Assembly (NCBI RefSeq): GCF_040807025.1
Contig: NC_090942.1
Span: 78,101,987-78,165,986 of the forward strand
Reading direction: 5' to 3'
From: Struthio camelus
Taxonomy: Eukaryota > Chordata > Aves > Struthioniformes > Struthionidae
DNA length: 64,000 nucleotides
Numbering within the stretch: position 1 is the first letter of the stretch; each line of letters starts with the position of its first letter. Below are positions 1 to 11,830 of this stretch, piece by piece. The notes beneath the pieces are model-generated. The model saw nothing but the letters and a program-made list of their open reading frames with translations. It had not been told where the DNA came from and searched no databases. Position numbers and translations under genes: made by a program.

Positions 1-59
1 CCTCCCAGGCTTCGACTTATTTAGTTTCACAGCGCTCCTGTGAGGTAAAACAACTCCCA

Positions 60-745
60 TCATGTCAACGGGGAGCTGAGCGTAAGGGCCACGCTGCCCA
101 AACTCCGCCGACTGCCGTTTGCGAGCCAGGGTCAGGCAGGGAACTCGCTGCAGAAGAAGCCGGGAAACGGCCCGCGAGTTCCCTGCCGCCCCAGCAGCGC
201 CCGGGGGAGACGTCATGTACCTGCGAGCCGGCTGGCAGGCTTCCTGCGAGGAGAGCCTGCTCTAAGGTGACTCTAGGTAACCAACACAACCGGTGACTTG
301 AACGGTGCGGGACTCTGCAGAAGGCAAGACTGGCTTTTCCTCGGTCGGCTGCTCCCGGCTCCGAGCAGCCTGACCCAGAGCAAAGTTTTTAACGCTGCCG
401 CCGCTGCCGCCACTGCTGCCGCTGCCGCTGCTGCTGCCGCTGCTGCTGCCGCTGCTGCTGCTTTTAGCAGCTCTTCTTCACATCACTGCTCCCAGCTTCT
501 GGAGGCTGAGATATATTCCCAAAGGATGGACAAAGTGTCACATCCGTTTGCTGGGACACCTGGTGGCCCAGGGCATGGCGTGGTGGAGAGCGAGGAGGCG
601 CGTGCTGCCCCTCGGACACAGGAAGCCGCTCCGTCACGTATAGAGAAAAGTTAAGGCTCTTGTTGTCTGTACGAGAGAGGAAACGTTCTGGGAACCCCCC
701 TTCAGCCTTGCCTTTTAGCTGGGATTTTCTTTTCTTCCCTCGGGG
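60..745. promoter_or_regulatory. CpG-rich block, possible internal promoter or alternative first exon
   Basis: CpG dinucleotides are dense from about 60 to 660, unlike the sequence after 780. The block contains the GCN repeat and ends near a donor-like CGGG|GTAAGC (donor from 745). It lies inside MPPED1, upstream of its last three coding exons. CpG islands inside genes often mark alternative promoters, which is the inference here. There is no direct evidence of transcription, and it could simply be a GC-rich intronic patch. Confidence 0.3.
394..462 (+). repeat. GCN trinucleotide repeat (23 units, one ACT interruption)
   Basis: There are 23 consecutive GCT/GCC triplets, with a single ACT at the seventh position. 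The array mixes CTG and CCG phases. In the + frame it reads as polyalanine within a 119-codon open frame (298-654) that has no ATG before the repeat; the first ATG is at about 526. Repeats of this composition are length-variable and often lie in 5' UTRs or in transcription-factor polyalanine tracts. No conserved domain was recognised in the surrounding frame. Confidence 0.9.
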
Positions 746-2043
746 TAAGCCGCGTCCCTTTATATTTTAGCAAGCTCTGTATTTTTTAAGCTGTTTTCAA
801 TCGACGTGTGCTCTGCGGCATCCTGGAAGGAGAAGTGGGAAATATATCATCACGGAGATTGCAGACATGCTAATTTTTGAAATGTTAGTCAAGCGTCAGT
901 AATGGAAGAGGATGAATAATAGCTTTATGGGCATTTTCTTTTGTCTTTGCCGTACGTGATGTAAAGAGGAGTTCAGAGAATGTCTTTAAAAGAAATCTTT
1001 CTTTCTGCCTTTTGATGCAGAGAGGGAGTGTAAAGCTTTCTTCAACAAAGTAACATCTCAAAGGAAACTTCGGTTGATGTGTATGTATTTATAAGCGCGA
1101 AGGCTGCAATTATCATAAACCTTATTAAATCACAGCAGCCTATTTGTTGTTCTCCAAATATGGATATGGCTCGAACACGTCAGTCAAAAAAGTTTAAAAA
1201 AAAAAATCCAACCCAAAACTAACCCCACAATTTTATGATCTAGCATTAGAGCATAGTCAGCAAGACATAATTTACCACTGTGATGTAATTGCTGTGAAAT
1301 ACAGTTTTTTAATCAATGGGATGGCAATAAACAGATAAATTATATTCTGACTGGCAGTGTTACAGTCCCACTGCTTCACGATGAGCTGCTCCATAAACGC
1401 GTTTAACGAAAATGTAAACGCCCATCTGATAAGAAGTCTTGAATATGTAAAGTCTTATTTAAAAGCAAGTCAACACATTAGAGGACAGAGGAAAATTTTA
1501 TATAAGAAAAGAGGCAGTATTCCTGTTCTGATAACGGTGCTTCCAAGTAGGAAAACAAAACAGCACAGATGATGTCTCCACCTTTGGAGCAGGATCTGTT
1601 GTGCCAGGGCCTATCCTTGCGCAGCGGGTCGTCGGCTCGAGGGCAAACGTGAGATGAGCTAATGTGAAAGATGCATCCCGTACACGCACCGGTCTGAGAC
1701 AGGTGGTCTTCTAGATACCATGGGAGTCCAGCACACTGAGCCATGCATGGAGATCTTGCTATCCAGGTCTTGTAATAGTTACTTCTCATCTAGTTGGAGG
1801 AATACTAGCAATATTATACTGTACGCTGCCTACTTAAACTGGTAAGAACTATGTTGGTTTTCCGCACGTTACATAATAAATACTGGCGGTACGCAAAAAG
1901 AGTTTTATTGTGCATAGAAATAAGAAAATGAATGCCATTTCTGTCTCTCAATTCCATGCTAGTAAAGAGCCAATCTCTGTATTTTAATTAGGTAACCAAT
2001 ACATGGGAGTAGCACTGAAGTCATTCTCCTCCTCTCTTGGCAG

Positions 2044-2159
2044 GCAACCTTGGTTTTATGGCTGGGGCTTTAATCTTCCACGAGGCCAAGCGCTATTAGA
2101 GAAATGGAACCTTATTCCAGATGGAATAGATATTCTTATAACACATGGACCACCTCTCG
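2044..2159 (+). CDS. MPPED1: MPPED1 internal coding exon (third from last)
   Basis: This exon encodes the stretch QPWFYGWGFNLPRGQ followed by a segment ending in ITHGPPLG. It belongs to the metallophosphoesterase-domain family MPPED1/MPPED2. In this family THGPP supplies one of the metal-site histidines of a calcineurin-like phosphoesterase fold that hydrolyses phosphodiesters. The acceptor is a pyrimidine-rich tract ending CAG at 2041-2043, and the donor is GTAAG at 2160. The exon begins with the last base of a split codon, expected to be the Trp of the family's WQPW motif, and ends with the first base of a Gly codon. That Gly is completed by the next exon. ATG 2003 and an AG at 1989-1990 lie just upstream, but the homology starts only after 2043, so the start was placed there. 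The N-terminal two thirds of the protein lie before this window. Confidence 0.95.
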
Positions 2160-5100
2160 GTAAGAAAATAGTAGTGCTGTTAGCTGTGTATGTCCAACGA
2201 TTGTACAGTAACTGATGGCTCTCCGTAGACAGAAGGGAACCGGGGCTCCGCAGAAGGCGCAGGTAACATCCCTACCGAGTTGTGCGGCACCAGGACTGCA
2301 GCTCAGGTTTATGTGTCAGCCTTCCCTCTGCTCAGTGGTAGGGAATTAAGTCAAGTCTTAAGAAGCAAAGCCTTAATAAATTAAGTCTTAATGAGCTTTC
2401 GAAATAAGCAGGGTTCAGTTTACCCATGCCTCTGCCACTGGTGAAATCAGTAGACCTAAAGCTTGCTTAGAGAGAAATGCGGGATCAGGCCCAAGGTTTC
2501 TACTTACTTTTTTTAACCACTGGCTTTCTCCCTCACTTGCAGTAGTGTTCCCTGGCCAGCAAATAGCCTGAGTTTGTCTTTTTCCTCCTCGTGCTGACTT
2601 GATGTATTTTCTGGCTCACAAACCCAAATGCTGCCATTGCTTGCCTGCTCTTTGGATGGCGTGGGTGAACCGCCTGTCTTTAGTGGAGTCTGGCAACACT
2701 AACCGATCCACAAGAAATGGTCTTGCATTTGTGTCTTACAAATAATAATACAGATGATAGAAAGCATGCCAGGATGGATTTCTTACGTTCCTAGATATTA
2801 GTCCTCTGATCTGCGGTATGGAAATAAAATAATCAGAGAAATGTTTGTCCTGATTCCATAAAGGCTTTTAACAGATTTTTCAATATATTCAATATATAAC
2901 AAGTTAAATTTAATGCAAATACATTTAACTCTTACTGATTTAATAACTGGACAGGGATGTTAAGCATGTACTTAACTGTGCAGGAGTGCTTTCTGTAAGA
3001 TGAAAGCTAGTTGCTTTCTTTAAACCTTTAGATTCCCTTCAGTCCCCAATTTCCTGAAGCTAAAATCCTCTTGTCTTCCACTCTTTCTTCTCCTTTTTCA
3101 AAATTTGGAGGAGAAAGTATCTAAAGGGTTTGTGATTTTTTTTTTCTTTAGAAAGACCAGTTTGCATTCCGCTGCTCACTAATCCTGGGGGAAAGGGCTT
3201 CTTTGTGAGCATGATTTCTCACAATGAGGGCAAGTGTTTTGATACTCCACCTATCCTATTTCCATGCCGTAGACTGATTTTAATGTGGACTTGTATCATA
3301 AAAGCAGATGGCAGAAATAAATTGTTTAGGCCTTGAGATGTCCACTCTGAATAATTAGTGCTGGGGCTAATCCTATACAATACAAGGCCTGAGTGGCAAC
3401 GCTAGATCTTTGATACAGATTTGTTTGTGATGTATGTTTTTAAAACATTAACAGAAATATCAGTACTTTTGAACCCATTTTCAAAAGCAGCTGCTTCAGC
3501 CAATTAGCTGTAAAGGAAATCCAAACTTCAGCTCATTCACAGAATATCCCTATTACCTAGAGTTTGTAATCCAGCGTCTGAAGGTGGCGAGAGGGACTGG
3601 CACCAGCCAGCATCGTGCACCTTGCTAATGGAGCCTGCAGGACTCTCCAGGCAGCCTGTAGGATCCGCAGCGGGGAGGAGAGCCTCCAGAGAGCAGGGCA
3701 GAGCTGGAGCCCAACTGGCATGCTGTAATAATAAACTTAATAGTAAATTTAATAATTGAGTAGCAATTTAATAATTGTAATAACTCTGAGGTGGAGCCTC
3801 CTAGCTCCACTGACTATACCTGGATAACATGAATTCCCTCCCAGCTCCCCCACCTCCTCACTGTTTATTCTTTTTTTCCCTTAAGCTTGAACCGTCCTCC
3901 AAGGATTTTCTTTTTGAGAAGTTCCTGCTTCTTTGTCTTTTTCTTATTGATGCTTTAATAGATAGCTGAGGCACAGAACACTCTGCCTGGGGGCACCAGC
4001 TGTTGGTGTCCCTGGCACCCGCAGCAACAAATACATGATGCTTCACAAGAAATTAGCACTCTTCCCCACTTACAGGACCTCCTTATTGTGTAGCACTGTC
4101 CACAGGTGTTTTGGGAGATGGGAGCCTCCTTGACCCTCCCAGCCAATTATTTTAACCAGAAAGCTAATTACTGTTGTTCTGATCTTGGACAGCATCACTA
4201 GAGCTGTTCTTAATGATCATAAAAAGCAATCAAGCTTCATTCCTCTTTTTCTCCAGCACGGCTGCCTAAATTCTGTCCATCATCTGTTTTCTGTGCTTTT
4301 TTCTCATTCCCTCACTTCAAAAGAGCACGCATCCTCCTAATCCGATTAATACTACATTATTAGATAGATTTAAAACTGACTGCATGATTTAGAAGCAGAG
4401 GCACCATTAAGAGTTAATAGATTTTGTGCTTCTGAGTCATTTAGGTGTGTAAAAAATCTGACCCACAATTGTTTCTTTTTTTTTTCTGTTTTAGAGTAGT
4501 GCTTTGGGATGGAATCAGGGCAGGGCTACAGGAGGTTCACGCAAGATGAGAAAGCAAAGATTAAACAGCTATTAGTGACCATTTTATTGGTAACCTGTTT
4601 ATTAATGAAGATACGCCATGTTACATAGCTCATGAGTTGTAGTATTCACAGTTACAGAATCCCTGCTAATGCTCATTTCTATATCAGCATTTTTTTTGTT
4701 TCTTTTATGTATAGGATAACTTTTTAAGTCCTCCCCCTGACTTCTAAAGATCTACCTTTAGGATTCTTTTATTTCTCTTCAAAAAGTCCACTTTCCTTTT
4801 CTTTTTTTTTTTTATTTTTTTATTTAATTTCACCTTTAAGTCTTCATTTGTAGCTGTCTGCTTGATTGTCTCTGAGAAAGATTTATACTTTCCTGACAGC
4901 TGCAGAAACCTGTTTCAAGTAACCAAACATTAAAAAAACCCTAAGATGAACTCTAATTGTTAGCTAGGTGTAATCAATTATTCTTAGTTTGTGTAGTCAG
5001 GTGTATATAATAAGCTGCAAACATATGGGAAAGCTTCAGAAGGGTGATAATGCATGTAAACAAAAACATGTTCAACATAAATAATGCTTAATTTAATGGA

Positions 5101-6877
5101 GAAGTTAATTTTATGGATTTTTGTTTGCAGAGTTTTTGAAGTGGAAATACTTTTGCCTTTATGTTCACCACAGACGTTCTGACAATTAACTGTTTCACAT
5201 CGTCGAAGTAGCAAAACCTGGAGTTTGCTATGATGCATTTTCTCTGAAAAACAGCAGGAAGTGGATTCTGGAAGAGTTGCTGGGCTCACTTTGACATCTT
5301 AAAGCTAATATTTCATCTAGTGAATTTTGAACTGCTTTGGATGACAAAAGTGACCAGTAGAATGAATTTCCTGAGTTGAACATTGCTCTCCTCTGTCTGG
5401 AACTCAGCTGCATTTTCTCTTTGGACACAAACCCCTCAGGAGCCAAGCCGGCATCTTCAGAAGTGTCCAAATAAATTGGGAGTCTAAGTCCATTGTCAGA
5501 ATTTCCTCTGTTTGACACTTAGGACACTGCATTCCTAAGTCGTTTTTGAAAGTTGGACCTAGGTCTCTGAGTAGCTCCGATACTTGGGCAAATTTTTACG
5601 ATTTTCATAAAACCTCACAGTGTACTGAGCCAGTTTTCAAACACTGGCATGTAAAGAGGTCTCTCTCAATGTATGAACCTACTGTGAAACTCAGGTTTTC
5701 CAAGACCTTGCACATCATAGTTCTGGTCTCTTAAGTGAGTTGGCTGCTTAGCTGTACTTAGCTGTACAGCCTCAAAAATACACATAGGAAAACTAGGCCC
5801 AGAGTGTGTTCCTCACTGGCTGACCACCATTTTCTCAAAGGCACAAGGTATTCACACGATTACAGCAATCCAAGTCAGAGATAGGAAGCTAGGACAGGCA
5901 GGCAATGGCAGGGCGAGGATAGATAAGGAAGGGAAAAACAGAATAATTGCGTCTTGTGTGTTCCAGATTGGAGCCTGATAAAAATGGCAGAACAACAGAA
6001 AGGGAAAAAAAACACAAAAAAACAGATTAGTTATTCCAAACCCTCTAATACAACAACATCCTTCTAATACTACTCGTTGAAGAAAGCACCAGGAAACACA
6101 AGGCTTTAGTTGACAGTAAGCATCCCTCTGAAGTCATGATTTTAGACATATAAGCAAGTTGGTCAAGATTTTTGTCTGTCTTCATGAAAAATTTATTTTT
6201 TATAAGAACTTTGTGCAAGTAAATATAGCACTTACAAACGTTATCTATCTGCTGCAGAAGGACTGAATTTCTCTCACTAGCTAAAGTCCCTACATTTAGG
6301 CTAGTGTGGTTTGCTGCGTCATGGAGCCTTTAAACCAGTTTTACTTGAGGATATTGTTTTTAGGCACCCTATGGGTTCCTCACCCGAGTTCCACTGACAT
6401 TAAGATTCAATGTGATAACAATATAGTTTGAATATTAGCAGCACCAAAGGTTAAAGGCAAAGACGTGCTTCATTTTTAGAACTAGGGCCTCAAGCTCTAT
6501 TTAAACACCCTGACTTGAGACACTCACTTTGGACATACTGCTCTTTGCTCTCTTAAAGAAAGAGGGATGGATGAAGAATTGAGTTTTGTTGCCAGCAGCA
6601 GCGCAAAGATGCTTTAATTGCAGGGATTTTTTTTCCCTTGCAAAACAGTTGGCAAGAATGATCATAGTCCTTTTCTTTTGGATCAGCTTTTGTGACTTTC
6701 TTCAATATTTTTCTTTCCTTCCTCTTCTACTGACCAACGAAAACACTGTTTTTTTCCCCCCATCAATTCTTTTGTGACTGCTTATGAGAAGCTGGGAGAC
6801 ATTAAACCTCAAATGTTTTTGAATAAAGCTTTGCAGATAACCTGGCTTCTTTTAAAGTTTTCCTTTCTTTTCTAAAG
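2160..6877 (+). other. MPPED1: MPPED1 intron
   Basis: A 4.7-kb GT-AG intron. No RNA gene or additional exon was recognised. It contains an AT-rich patch of TAATAATA-like sequence around 3722-3785 and several T-runs. A weak MIR-like match in reverse orientation lies near 5835-5905. Confidence 0.85.
5835..5905 (-). repeat. possible MIR-like SINE scrap
   Basis: The run AAAGGCACAAGG, followed by AAGTCAGAGATAGGAAG, resembles the reverse complement of the MIR core, whose usual form is GAGGCACA...AAGTCA.GACAGAGCTAGGA. The match is short and diverged, so it is tentative. Confidence 0.35.
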
Positions 6878-6991
6878 GTTTTCTAGACTGGGTTCCTAAG
6901 AAAATGCAACGGGTAGGATGTGTTGAGCTGCTGAACACAGTCCAGAGACGAATACAGCCAAGGCTTCATGTTTTTGGACATATCCATGAAG
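6878..6991 (+). CDS. MPPED1: MPPED1 penultimate coding exon
   Basis: The exon encodes FLDWVPKKMQRVGCVELL and then a stretch ending RLHVFGHIHEG. HVFGHIHEG is the C-terminal metal-binding motif of the phosphoesterase core. From family knowledge, MPPED2 carries Gly in place of the first His of this motif (GGIHEG) and is catalytically weak. The His seen here therefore assigns the gene to MPPED1 rather than its paralogue. The acceptor TCTAAAG ends at 6877 and the donor GTTAGA starts at 6992. Length is 114 bp: 2 bases completing Gly, 37 codons, then 1 base of the next Gly. No stop or frameshift is present. The QRRIQP segment is typical of MPPED1. Confidence 0.96.
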
Positions 6992-7164
6992 GTTAGAAAA
7001 TGTTTCTCTATATCCGTATTTAAAACCTTGAACACAGAGATTATGTGCTCGATCCAGCATTTTCAAGCTTGAATACCTGAAATGAAGCACCTCAGAAATT
7101 CAGATCACTTACTTGGCTTCCTGTATATATATAGATGAAATTTGCTGATACCCACATTTCCATG

Positions 7165-7245
7165 TTTGTACCTCAGCTTCCCTTTCATTTTCCATATCTA
7201 TAAAATAGAGTGATGGCTCCTTCACGGTGAGAATTACTATGAATT
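7165..7245 (+). repeat. MIR-like SINE tail
   Basis: CCTCAGCTTCCCTTTC, then TCTATAAAATAGAGTGATG and GGTGAGAATT, follow in order the conserved MIR tail (CTCAGTTTCCTCATCTGTAAAATGGG...GTGAGGATT). This marks an old amniote SINE in + orientation. Confidence 0.6.
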
Positions 7246-7317
7246 TTAAAATAAGGGCACAAGTCCAGTAGTTACAGAAAGTGTTTAAATATTAGGACTG
7301 ATGGATTCTGTTTTCCT

Positions 7318-7425
7318 CTGCTAAATCTCTGTGTGACTTGAAATAACTCAGGAAAGCTCCCCGTGTCTCAGTTTCTGCATTTGTAAAATGGGTAACAGTG
7401 CTTTGGGGGGAATGCTTCGAAGGCG
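7318..7425 (+). repeat. MIR-like SINE
   Basis: CTCTGTGTGACTTG, then CGTGTCTCAGTTTC and TTTGTAAAATGGGTAACA, match in order the MIR core and tail. It is the clearest MIR in the window, in + orientation, and lies only about 70 bases from the preceding one. Confidence 0.7.
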
Positions 7426-10400
7426 TGAGCGTCAAGATTGGATAATTAAGGTTGTCTCCCTCCCTCAGTGCCTGTCTGAATAAAATCAAGAGGCATGTCA
7501 CCACTGACTTAGGTAGAAGTGCAAGATATGTATTCATGTATTGATTTGCTTTGCAAGGGGAACGTTTAGCACCCAGATAAAACGAGGATGTTCTCTTGCC
7601 TGTTTGCTTTGTAACTGGAAAAATAAATTCCCAGCACATAAGTCAGTAAATGGTGACAAATGTGCTCCACTGAAGTCAATGACAGTAGGAGTTCATCTCC
7701 AGTCGAAGGGAAAGGGAGATGCTCGGAGAAGCAGTCTGTGCTGTTAGGGGTGCACATGTAATGGCAGCAAGTCTTCAAGCAGCGTCTGTACCAAAAGAAA
7801 CCGCTGGGCTGTGCGGAAATGTACCCATTGGCATATAAGCATGTATTATCAGCTGCTTAGTTCTTGGCAATGTTAGCTTATTGGCAGGAAAAGGTGCTCC
7901 ACAGCTGCCAGTTTGCTGCTTCTGGGACTGCTCCAGCCTTCGATTTAGGATATCTGTGGTTCTCACCAGTGTAGAAATGAACAAATGGAAAAACTGGAGT
8001 AGTTGGTGCTCAGATACTTCTGTTTTAGAGCAGAACCATTACCCTACCCTTCCCCAGAAATCCCACTCAGACTTGCTGCTTGGCGCTTTTACCCTGCTAG
8101 GTTAGGAGCGACACTGGTTAGAGGTGTGCCACTGTAAAAGCGATGGAGGAAGACATTCAAATCATTATTTTATACAGAAAGGATTAAGTCCATTCTCCTC
8201 ATGTGTCTTGTCTGCTGTGACCAGTTAATGCCTGGGTAATGTCCAAAGTGCTGTTAAAAGCACAGAGAAAACAAACAATGCATAGACAGTATTTTTTTCT
8301 GTCCCCTTGCCGTTAACACCAATCTTTGAGGATCCGTACACGAGAGCTGGTGAATACAGTTCAAACTCGTTGTCCTTTCAGAAATCATAGGCCAAGTGAG
8401 TTTCAGGGGATCTAAGCAAACAGTAAGCCATGAAGCTTCAGGCAGGTAAACAAAACCCCATCTGCTAAGACTGAGCCCAGCTTTGGCTCCCAAGAGACGA
8501 GAACGGCGCCTCCACAGAATGGTAAATTGTCTGAATTAACGCGGTTGGCACAGTAGGTATGAGAGCACAGAAACAAGGTACTCTTCTTGTAAACTATCAT
8601 AATTTAGAGAAAACAAATGGGGAAGCGCATAGCTTGTTTTGCAGTGGGATGCTAAATCTCTGCAGAGGAGAATTCCCATTGCAGACCGCCTGTGCAAACG
8701 AAGCTGCTCTTTGTAGCAGGAATGCAGGATATGAACAGATGAGTTCCTCCCCTGACTGAGCAGAGCTACATCTGCAGCAGTCGTTTGCTAAACATCCAGG
8801 AGGAAGAGCTGCTTAGAAGGGCTGTTTCCTCCCTATTCCCCCTCTGCACTGCTGTCCCCGCCAAAAAAGCACCTCTGCACCTGGACGTGCTGCTGGTCCA
8901 CCCACGGAGGTGACAAGCAGCAAGATACGGCTCCAGCTACGATTCTGCGTTGCCTGTTTCAGCCAGCACTTGGCTGAGGTCATGGCAAAGGAAATGCTCT
9001 TCTGGCACTGGGAGAAGAGTGAAAACTGTAGCCTTATGAATCTTCCAGCTAAGAGAGTGTATTAGCAAGCCGATTGTGTTCTCCACAAATGCGTAGCCGA
9101 GGCAAGTGAAAATCCCAGCAGCAATGCTAGCTGTCCTTGGTGCAGTTTGCTTTTTGCACAGAACAATTGTTCTGTGGCAAGCAGCAAGTGATTTAAAGAA
9201 GAAATGTCTGTGACAGGAACCTGACAGAGTTTTCTTCCCTCCCTAGTTCCCAATTATTGTGTGTTTTTTCCGTGGGGAGTCCAGGAGGCCTTGCATTATT
9301 CAGGATATTTTAAGGAAGGAAAAAGAAAGGAATTTGGCTACTGATTCTTTTAAAATCTGCAACTAACAATGCTTCTGTAAGAAATTTTCTCCATGAAATT
9401 GCACTCAGAAAACCTACAGGATCCTAGGTACCTAGGATGTGAATAGCCTTATAACTCAGTGCATGTTCGTAGCAATGAATACGTCTCACCATTAACTTCA
9501 TTAATGGTGGGATAAAACCTTCTTACAAAAGCTTTCCACTAGGTAGTTTCCCTAAAGTCATATATTTATGAGTGTGAATGCATTTCTTCATACAGATTGT
9601 ATTTGCATTTATTTCCATGCAAGTTTCTAATATCAAGGCTTTAGTTTTAGTGTTATCTGCTGATGTTTTTTTCCTAGTCTTTCCTGTAAAGTCTTTTGGC
9701 AATGGAGTGTGTCCACTTCTCCATGCTGCTGGGGAGGGATTTTTCTGAAGGGATTTTTCTTCACTTTGTGGAACAGCGTTGTGCTGTATCTCTACAAGCG
9801 TTAGAACTGACAGCGTTTGATTTCCTTCCGATTTCTCTCTGGAATTCTTTGACTTGGGTGTCTCGGCAGACATGAAATACGCTTAAAGCTTCTTCCCCAT
9901 AGCTGAGACATTTAGAAGGTGTTTTCTCCTGTGGAAATGTTATGATGTCTGAGGGTGTGAATTCATCTTGTCCTTCAGTGAATGCGTTAAGAAAGTCCTT
10001 CTTCCCTACCTGGGCAGGCATTTTTGTGTCCATCAAATTGGGTTGAAATTGGTCAACAGGCTCAAAAGTGTGTGGGAAGAAGAGGTTCCCACACAGACAA
10101 ATCCCACCCAGTAAACATGCACACACACTCCTTGGTCGTGCAATCCTTTTTCTTCATGGATTGCTTTAAAAAAGTGCAACATGGGACAGATGGTGAAAAT
10201 CAATGGTGAAAAATGATGTTTCCCCAAAGTTTGGTGTGTTACTGACTGCAAACATAAATGACTGGAAGTAAGGTTTTGTTCAGCGCTGAAATTGTCTAAG
10301 CTCCATCTTCCCATCCCCTCCACAACTGAGAAAGTTAAGAAAAAACAGCTTTGCAAAGAAAAATATCCATATTTCTAGGGAGCTTTGGGGGAGCAGACTG

Positions 10401-10640
10401 CTAGGGATTATAGCTACTAACTGTTGAGAGTCAATTTTGTTTTTCTTGCAGAATTTAAAAGGCTGCAAGAAGTTCTGCTCTGGGACAAAGATGTTGTTAA
10501 TCCAGGAAAACATCATTGTGTGCATGGGCAGAATTTTTTAAACCCTTCTGAGTAATGAATGTGGCACTCCTGAGTCCCGCTCATCATTGCTGTGTGAGAA
10601 AAGTGAATAATAAAGTAACCAGAGCTTTTCTTCTTCGTAG

Positions 10641-10759
10641 GCTATGGCGTAATGGCTGACGGAACTACTACCTACGTGAATGCATCTGTGTGCACTGTGA
10701 ATTACCAGCCTCTTAACCCACCTATAGTTATTGATTTACCTACGCCAAGGAACACATGA
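10641..10759 (+). CDS. MPPED1: MPPED1 terminal coding exon with stop codon
   Basis: After an acceptor ending CTTCTTCGTAG at 10640, the exon encodes GYGVMADGTTTYVNASVCTV and ends DLPTPRNT, with stop TGA at 10757-10759. The first two bases complete the split Gly from the previous exon, followed by 38 codons and the stop. The sequence is almost the mammalian MPPED1 C-terminus, which I recall as ending PTPRNS. MPPED2 ends differently (DLPNPQGS). The three exons give about 116 residues, roughly the last third of a protein of about 326. The tail forms the final beta-strands of the phosphoesterase fold. Expression in vertebrates is mainly neural, from general knowledge and not from this sequence. 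Confidence 0.96.
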
Positions 10760-11019
10760 TTATTATAAGGGTTTAATGTCATGCTCCACCCATTAGCAAC
10801 TTTATATTGCTGGCTGAGGATCCCAGTAGGGAGCTATTCAACAAAAAAGCAAAACTTTCTTCTTTTTTCCCTGTTAGTTCTTCAGAGATAAATTTGAGTG
10901 ACAAAAACAGATGAGGAACAAAGACATTTTGGTGCCATTAGCTGCCAGAAGCAGATTAAGACTTTAACATTTCACCATTAAAATATTTGTGAACACAGAA
11001 AAGTGAATGCATTCCACAT

Positions 11020-11043
11020 ATATATATACACATATATATATAT
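11020..11043. repeat. AT/ACAT simple repeat
   Basis: Alternating ATATATATACACATATATATAT-type sequence within the presumed MPPED1 3' UTR. Confidence 0.8.
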
Positions 11044-11811
11044 CAAGTAGGGACTTTTGTATATACCATACATTATATTGGACTTATTAAAAGAACGATG
11101 TCTTTCAAAGGAGTGTTTCTTTAAGAAAGTTTGCAGTTTAAACATAAGTGTTTAGACTAGGATTTCCTCATTTCAGATGTTTCCCAGTGAGCTCCTGGTA
11201 AAAGAAAAGTGGTGGTGAAGATGTTTTCCCTTAATTAACATGGCAAATGTAAAAGATGGAACACAAATGACCAGTCACAGGAGGAAAGCTATTATTCCAG
11301 GTCCTCCAGGTCTAAGTCTTTGCATCTCTTCAAAACCAATGCAATAGAGGTCCTAATTCACTCTACTGAAATGAAGTTTTACTATATCTGGCATTACAGA
11401 TGGTAAGGGAAATGGTACATATTGCCGGCATGCTGTAAACAGCTCAACATTCAAGAAGGGAGACTCTGTTAAGTGCAGGATAAACTCAGGAATTTGTAAC
11501 CTGGCCTCGCCTGTGAAAAAGGATGACATTTCCCTTAAAAAAAAAAAAAAGAAAAAAAAAAGCATAATTGTGTTTTCATATGGTAAGGCGATATGTGATT
11601 GTATGTAAAAAACGAAAAAAAGAAACAACAGAAAATGCCCAGTGATTTTCAGTAGTGGTATGTTAAGTAAAACCCAGAGGGACTTTTTGTTTAAAACCTG
11701 TTAGTGGGACATGCAGCCAGCGATGAGATTACTGATTTGAATCTGGCCCAAGTCGGAGGTGATCAAAAGTCATTGTGAAAATTTCATCCTTGGGGAAACT
11801 TTATGGACCTC

Positions 11812-11830
11812 GGGGGGGGTGGGGGGGGGG
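11812..11830 (+). repeat. interrupted G-run (G8 T G10)
   Basis: Two runs of 8 and 10 guanines separated by one T lie in the presumed MPPED1 3' UTR. Such a run could form a G-quadruplex in RNA, but that is an inference from composition. Confidence 0.85.

Larger units (their letters stand above)
1..2043 (+). other. MPPED1: MPPED1 intron (3' part) with CpG-rich 5' block
   Basis: This stretch lies upstream of the first recognised MPPED1 exon. It contains none of the earlier conserved MPPED coding motifs, such as the GNHE metal-site region, so it should be intronic to the full-length gene. The first ~750 bases are GC- and CpG-rich and carry a trinucleotide repeat. The rest is ordinary AT-richer DNA. 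A donor-like GTAAGC at 745-750 follows the CpG-rich block, so an internal first exon cannot be excluded. Confidence 0.6.
6992..10640 (+). other. MPPED1: last MPPED1 intron
   Basis: A 3.6-kb GT-AG intron between the penultimate and terminal coding exons. It holds two MIR-like SINE tails (7165-7245 and 7318-7425). Otherwise nothing is recognised. AATAAA near 10607 lies before the terminal exon and is not taken as a gene end. Confidence 0.85.

Noticed and set aside
298-654. Open frame encoding polyalanine as an independent protein
   Set aside because: It opens at a TTG, with the first ATG only after the repeat, and shows no domain. It is kept as a repeat in a possible untranslated or alternative exon.
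1357-1789. Overlapping open frames on both strands as genes
   Set aside because: No domain, no splice context and lysine-rich/compositional character. They lie in intron sequence.
1989-2043. Alternative acceptor or start (ATG 2003) for the first MPPED1 exon
   Set aside because: The AG at 1989-1990 has no pyrimidine tract comparable to that before 2043. Residues from 2003 to 2043 do not fit the family, while QPWFYGWGF does.
10604-10612. AATAAA upstream of the last MPPED1 exon as a gene end
   Set aside because: It lies inside an intron with intact splice sites on both sides. Intronic polyadenylation is possible but unsupported.
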